This document shows, in pieces, positions 14,041-16,595 of a stretch of DNA of 16,595 bases (within the stretch, counting starts at the first letter, position 1; each line of letters begins with the position of its first letter). Source of the stretch: UBA5336 sp039034035 (GTDB taxonomy: Bacteria; Pseudomonadota; Alphaproteobacteria; Caulobacterales; Hyphomonadaceae). The notes beneath the pieces are model-generated. The model was not told where the DNA came from, ran no database searches, and saw only the letters and a program-made list of their open reading frames with translations. The stretch covers positions 1-16,595 of the forward strand of contig JBCCBN010000052.1 of the NCBI GenBank assembly GCA_039034035.1, given 5' to 3'. The position numbers and the translations under genes are program-made.

Positions 14041-14204
14041 AGCGTTGAACTGGCAACCCGTTGGCTCATACCGCGCGGGCGCGCCCAGGGCCAGTCTCGT
14101 GCGTGCCCCGGGGCTATGCTCAGTTGGCGCGGATCCCCGCGCCCCTTGCCATCGCGCGGCGCGGGCCGCACTGTCTGCGTCATTCGAAACGGGGGCGAGC
14201 CGCC
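14041..14204. other. Intergenic region between tRNA-Leu and the alpha/beta-hydrolase gene
   Basis: These 164 bp should contain divergent promoters for the minus-strand tRNA and the plus-strand hydrolase. On the minus strand TATGAG (14070-14065) is placed as a -10 would be for the tRNA, with only a poor -35 upstream. On the plus strand no convincing box pair was found. An in-frame extension of the hydrolase through this gap has no family character and lies upstream of the signal peptide, so I treat it as non-coding. Confidence 0.45.
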
Positions 14205-15161
14205 ATGACCAGATCCACTACCGCGCTGATTGCAGGCGCCGCCGCCCTCATCACGCTGGCGGCCTGCGAAACGGCAACTGTGGAGGCCGAGACCGGCGAT
14301 TTGAGCCGGATCGATCTTGCTGAACAGATGGGAGCAGACCCGGTGTATGCCGACCCCCAGACCATTGATCCTGACTTCCCGCCCGCCATCGCCGAACTCG
14401 CTTTCGAGAGCCATGGCGCCCGCCTCAATGGCATCGCCTACCTGGCCAATGGCCCCGGTCCGCATCCCACTTTCTTCATACTCCACGGCTTTCCTGGCAA
14501 TGAGAAGAGCCTCGATGTGGCCCAGTCCCTGCGCCGGGCCGGGTTCAACACGGTGTTCTTCCACTATCGCGGGGCCTGGGGCTCGGGCGGGGCCTTCAGC
14601 TTCGCCAATGTGATCGAGGATGTGGCCGTGGCGAAGGCCTATGTCGCTGGCCGGGCCAGCGATTTGCGCATCGATCCAGACAAGATCGGGCTCATCGGAC
14701 ACTCCATGGGCGGGTTCGCGGCGCTCCACGCGGCCGCGCGCGATCCCGGCTTGACCTGCGTGGGCGGCCTGGCAGCGGCTGATTTCGGTGCGACGGCCCA
14801 ACGGTTGAGCAAGGACGCCGAAGCCCGGGCCGGCTTCGAGGCCTATAGCGGCTATCTCGCGGCGGGCCCCTTGTCAGGCACCAGCGGTGAAGCCCTGGTG
14901 GCAGAGGTGGTTGCAAGCGCTGAGGCGTTCAATGTCCGTGCGCTCGCGTCGAGGCTCGCGGGCAAGCGGGTGCTCCTGATCGCCGCCAATTCCGACGAAG
15001 CGGTCAACGTCGAAACCGTGCACGAGCCGATGTCCGCCGCCTTCGCAGCCCAGGATGGGCTCGATCTCACATCGGTTCGCCTGGATGGCGATCATTCCTT
15101 CTCCTGGACCCGGGAGGCGCTGACCCGCGAAGTGCTCGCCTGGGCCGACGGCTGCCGCTAG
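14205..15161 (+). CDS. Alpha/beta hydrolase, predicted lipoprotein
   Basis: The product is a 318-residue alpha/beta-hydrolase-fold protein. The N-terminus is a lipoprotein signal ending LITLAAC (C21), so it probably sits in the periplasm anchored to a membrane. The oxyanion-side HG motif is FILHGFPGNEKS, followed by FHYRGAWGSGG and FSFANVIEDV. The nucleophile elbow is GHSMGG within KIGLIGHSMGGFAALHAA. The acid is probably the aspartate in LLIAANSDEAVN, and the catalytic histidine is in RLDGDHSFSWTR. This combination fits an esterase or acyl-peptidase-like hydrolase. The substrate is not identifiable. The ATG at 14205 is chosen because it starts the signal peptide. The Shine-Dalgarno sequence (GGGGCGAG) is moderate. 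It appears to be monocistronic, with 86 nt before the next small gene. Confidence 0.9.
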   Translation: MTRSTTALIAGAAALITLAACETATVEAETGDLSRIDLAEQMGADPVYADPQTIDPDFPPAIAELAFESHGARLNGIAYLANGPGPHPTFFILHGFPGNEKSLDVAQSLRRAGFNTVFFHYRGAWGSGGAFSFANVIEDVAVAKAYVAGRASDLRIDPDKIGLIGHSMGGFAALHAAARDPGLTCVGGLAAADFGATAQRLSKDAEARAGFEAYSGYLAAGPLSGTSGEALVAEVVASAEAFNVRALASRLAGKRVLLIAANSDEAVNVETVHEPMSAAFAAQDGLDLTSVRLDGDHSFSWTREALTREVLAWADGCR

Positions 15162-15203
15162 CGACCCCGGTGTCCCTGCCGGTCCTCGGTGGCCGGCGCT
15201 CCA

Positions 15204-15209
15204 TATGAT
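15204..15209 (+). promoter_or_regulatory. Possible -10 box upstream of the 80-residue gene
   Basis: TATGAT lies 38 nt before the ATG at 15248 and is an AT-rich island in GC-rich sequence. No good -35 hexamer is present 16-18 nt upstream (GGTCCT), so this is suggestive only. Confidence 0.22.
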
Positions 15210-15247
15210 AGATTCTGGAGTCTGAACACCGGCGCGAGGAGAGACCC

Positions 15248-15490
15248 ATGGCAAAAGAAGCGTATGAAGCCGCGCTCGACGATGCGCGGGCAGCCCTGGA
15301 GGAGGCGAGCGCGCAGCCCCGCCAGCAGATCGCCAACTACCCCGCGCCGATCTCCGGCTGTGATGCGCAATTCAACCAATTGCTCAGCGACCGGGCCCGG
15401 ATATCGCGCGCGATCGATGCGTTGAAGGCCGTCCCCTTCATGCCAACGCCGCGAATGCTTGAGCCCGCAGCGTTTCTGGAGAGCCGGTAG
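15248..15490 (+). CDS. Small hypothetical protein, 80 residues
   Basis: I do not recognise this protein. It starts at an ATG preceded by GAGGAGAG at proper spacing. The first 25 residues (AYEAALDDARAALEEASAQ) are predicted to be an amphipathic, acidic helix. A middle segment with one cysteine follows (NYPAPISGCDAQFNQLLSDR), then a second helix (ARISRAIDALKAVPF) and a proline-rich tail ending EPAAFLESR. It has no signal peptide or membrane helix, so it should be cytosolic. The amino-acid make-up is that of a normal soluble protein, unlike the Arg/Ser/Pro-rich translations of antisense frames nearby. It is convergent with acs, whose stop is 25 nt away. It could be an antitoxin-like or adaptor protein, but nothing in the sequence shows that. 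Confidence 0.65.
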   Translation: MAKEAYEAALDDARAALEEASAQPRQQIANYPAPISGCDAQFNQLLSDRARISRAIDALKAVPFMPTPRMLEPAAFLESR

Positions 15491-15496
15491 ACCGGC
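15483..15496. terminator. Short hairpin between convergent genes
   Basis: GCCGG-TAGA-CCGGC (or GCCGGT/ACCGGC) spans the stop codon of the 80-residue gene, just before the end of the convergent acs. It is a compact GC-rich hairpin without a T-run on either strand. It is placed where a shared terminator or transcript-end protector would be useful. Confidence 0.25.
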
Positions 15497-15515
15497 CTCC
15501 AAGCCGTAGCCCGCA

Positions 15516-16595
15516 TCACTCCGCCCGGTTCTGGCGGTTCTCGATCAGGTCGCCGACCACTTCGGGCTCTGCCAGGGTGGAGGTGTCGCCGAGATTGTCG
15601 AAACTGTCCTCGGCGATCTTGCGCAGGATCCGCCGCATGATCTTGCCTGAGCGCGTCTTCGGCAAGCCGGGAGCGAACTGGATGAGGTCGGGCGAGGCGA
15701 TCGGGCCGATCTCGGTGCGCACATGCTTGACCAGGTCTGCCTTCAGCGCGTCATCCACCGCGACCCCGGCCCGCACGGTGACATAGGCATAGATGCCCTG
15801 GCCTTTGATATCATGGGGGTATCCGACCACGGCAGCCTCGGCGACCGCATCATGGGCGACCAGCGCGCTTTCCACTTCGGCCGTGCCCATCCGGTGGCCT
15901 GACACATTGATCACATCATCCACCCGGCCAGTGATCCATACCATGCCATCGTCATCGCGCCGGGCACCGTCGCCGGTGAAGTAGTTGCCAGGATAGGCCG
16001 AGAAATACGTGTCGAGGAAGCGCTGGTGATCGCCATAGACGGTCCGCATCTGGCCGGGCCAGCTATCGGTGATGATCAGATTGCCCTCGGTCGCGCCCTC
16101 AAGTGCATTGCCTTCCGCATCGACGAGCACGGGCTTGATGCCGAAGAAGGGCTTCATCGCGGCGCCGGGTTTCATCCCGGTGGTGCCGGGCAGGGGGACC
16201 ATCATCGTGGCGCCGGTCTCGGTCTGCCACCAGGTATCAACGATCGGGCAGCGGCCCTCGCCAACCACATTGAAATACCAGTCCCAGGCTTCGGGATTGA
16301 TCGGCTCGCCGACCGATCCCAGGAGCCGCAGGCTCGACCGGTCAGTCTTCGTCACGTAGCCGGCTCCTTCGCGCATCAGCGCCCGGATCGCCGTTGGGGC
16401 GGTGTAAAACAGGCTGACCTTGTGCTTGTCCACCACGTTCCAGAACCGGCTCGCATCGGGATAGGACGGCACGCCCTCGAACATCAGGCTGGTGGTCCCG
16501 TTCGCCAGTGGCCCGTACACGATATAGGTGTGCCCGGTCACCCAGCCGACATCGGCGGTGCACCAGAACACATCGTCTTCCTTCAGGTCGAAGAC
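15516..16595 (-). CDS. acs: Acetyl-CoA synthetase (AMP-forming), C-terminal part
   Basis: This is the last 359 residues of Acs, which makes acetyl-CoA from acetate, ATP and CoA. The full protein is usually about 650 residues, so the first 290 or so lie beyond the right edge. The first complete codon at 16595 reads VFDLKEDDVFWCTADVGWVTGH, followed by FEGVP, YTAPTAIRALM, the core DTWWQTETGATMM, the hinge region YFTGDGARRDDDGMVWITGRVDDVINVSGHR, and the C-terminal PKTRSGKIMRR. The lysine in SGKIMRR is the one acetylated to switch off Acs in bacteria that have Pat-type regulation. Identity is high across the whole visible part, with no frameshift. Gene order shows only a convergent 80-residue unknown at its 3' end. 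Confidence 0.97.
   Translation of the reverse strand, partial: VFDLKEDDVFWCTADVGWVTGHTYIVYGPLANGTTSLMFEGVPSYPDASRFWNVVDKHKVSLFYTAPTAIRALMREGAGYVTKTDRSSLRLLGSVGEPINPEAWDWYFNVVGEGRCPIVDTWWQTETGATMMVPLPGTTGMKPGAAMKPFFGIKPVLVDAEGNALEGATEGNLIITDSWPGQMRTVYGDHQRFLDTYFSAYPGNYFTGDGARRDDDGMVWITGRVDDVINVSGHRMGTAEVESALVAHDAVAEAAVVGYPHDIKGQGIYAYVTVRAGVAVDDALKADLVKHVRTEIGPIASPDLIQFAPGLPKTRSGKIMRRILRKIAEDSFDNLGDTSTLAEPEVVGDLIENRQNRAE

Noticed and set aside
14019..14801. Minus-strand open frame over the tRNA and the alpha/beta-hydrolase
   Set aside because: It is antisense to the GHSMGG hydrolase and overlaps a well-formed tRNA. No family features are visible.

Overview
This is a high-GC stretch of ordinary, tightly packed bacterial chromosome. 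It looks alphaproteobacterial. The clues are the thrB-rnhA overlap with an APH-fold homoserine kinase, the sfsA-map-radC cluster, a long-form type I methionine aminopeptidase with an internal insertion, and two spinster-type MFS transporters. A Caulobacterales/Maricaulales (Hyphomonas-like) source is my best guess, by inference only. I see no CRISPR array, insertion sequence, phage gene or plasmid gene.

Layout. Positions 182-4565 (minus strand) hold two paralogous spinster-like MFS transporters, then thrB and rnhA, with junctions of 1, 17 and -8 nt, so probably one operon. Positions 4674-7425 (minus) hold sfsA, map, a small four-helix membrane protein and radC. Positions 7521-11117 (plus) hold a TauD/TfdA-type dioxygenase, a beta-lactamase-fold lipoprotein esterase, a CinA-N/MoaB-like protein and a GTG-started membrane protein. 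The last three are linked by a 1-nt gap and a 4-nt overlap. Positions 11092-12780 (minus) encode a three-part protein: cyclic-nucleotide-binding-like domain, thioredoxin-like domain and thioredoxin-reductase-like flavoprotein. It lacks the redox CxxC and overlaps the preceding gene tail-to-tail. A divergent crotonase-family gene (12875-13648, plus) has His in place of one catalytic Glu.

Positions 13649-14040 are non-coding: a 34-base inverted repeat, two near-identical 101-bp tandem repeats plus a truncated third, and a minus-strand tRNA-Leu(UAA). The truncated third repeat runs into the tRNA 3' end. After this come an alpha/beta-hydrolase lipoprotein, an 80-residue unknown protein and the C-terminal part of acetyl-CoA synthetase, which runs off the right edge (both plus-strand genes face acs).

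Most genes are housekeeping or metabolic with recognisable active sites. The least explained elements are the tandem repeats beside tRNA-Leu, the CxxC-less reductase fusion, and the pairing of two spinster transporters with thrB-rnhA. I did not find convincing evidence of a wholly new multi-gene system.
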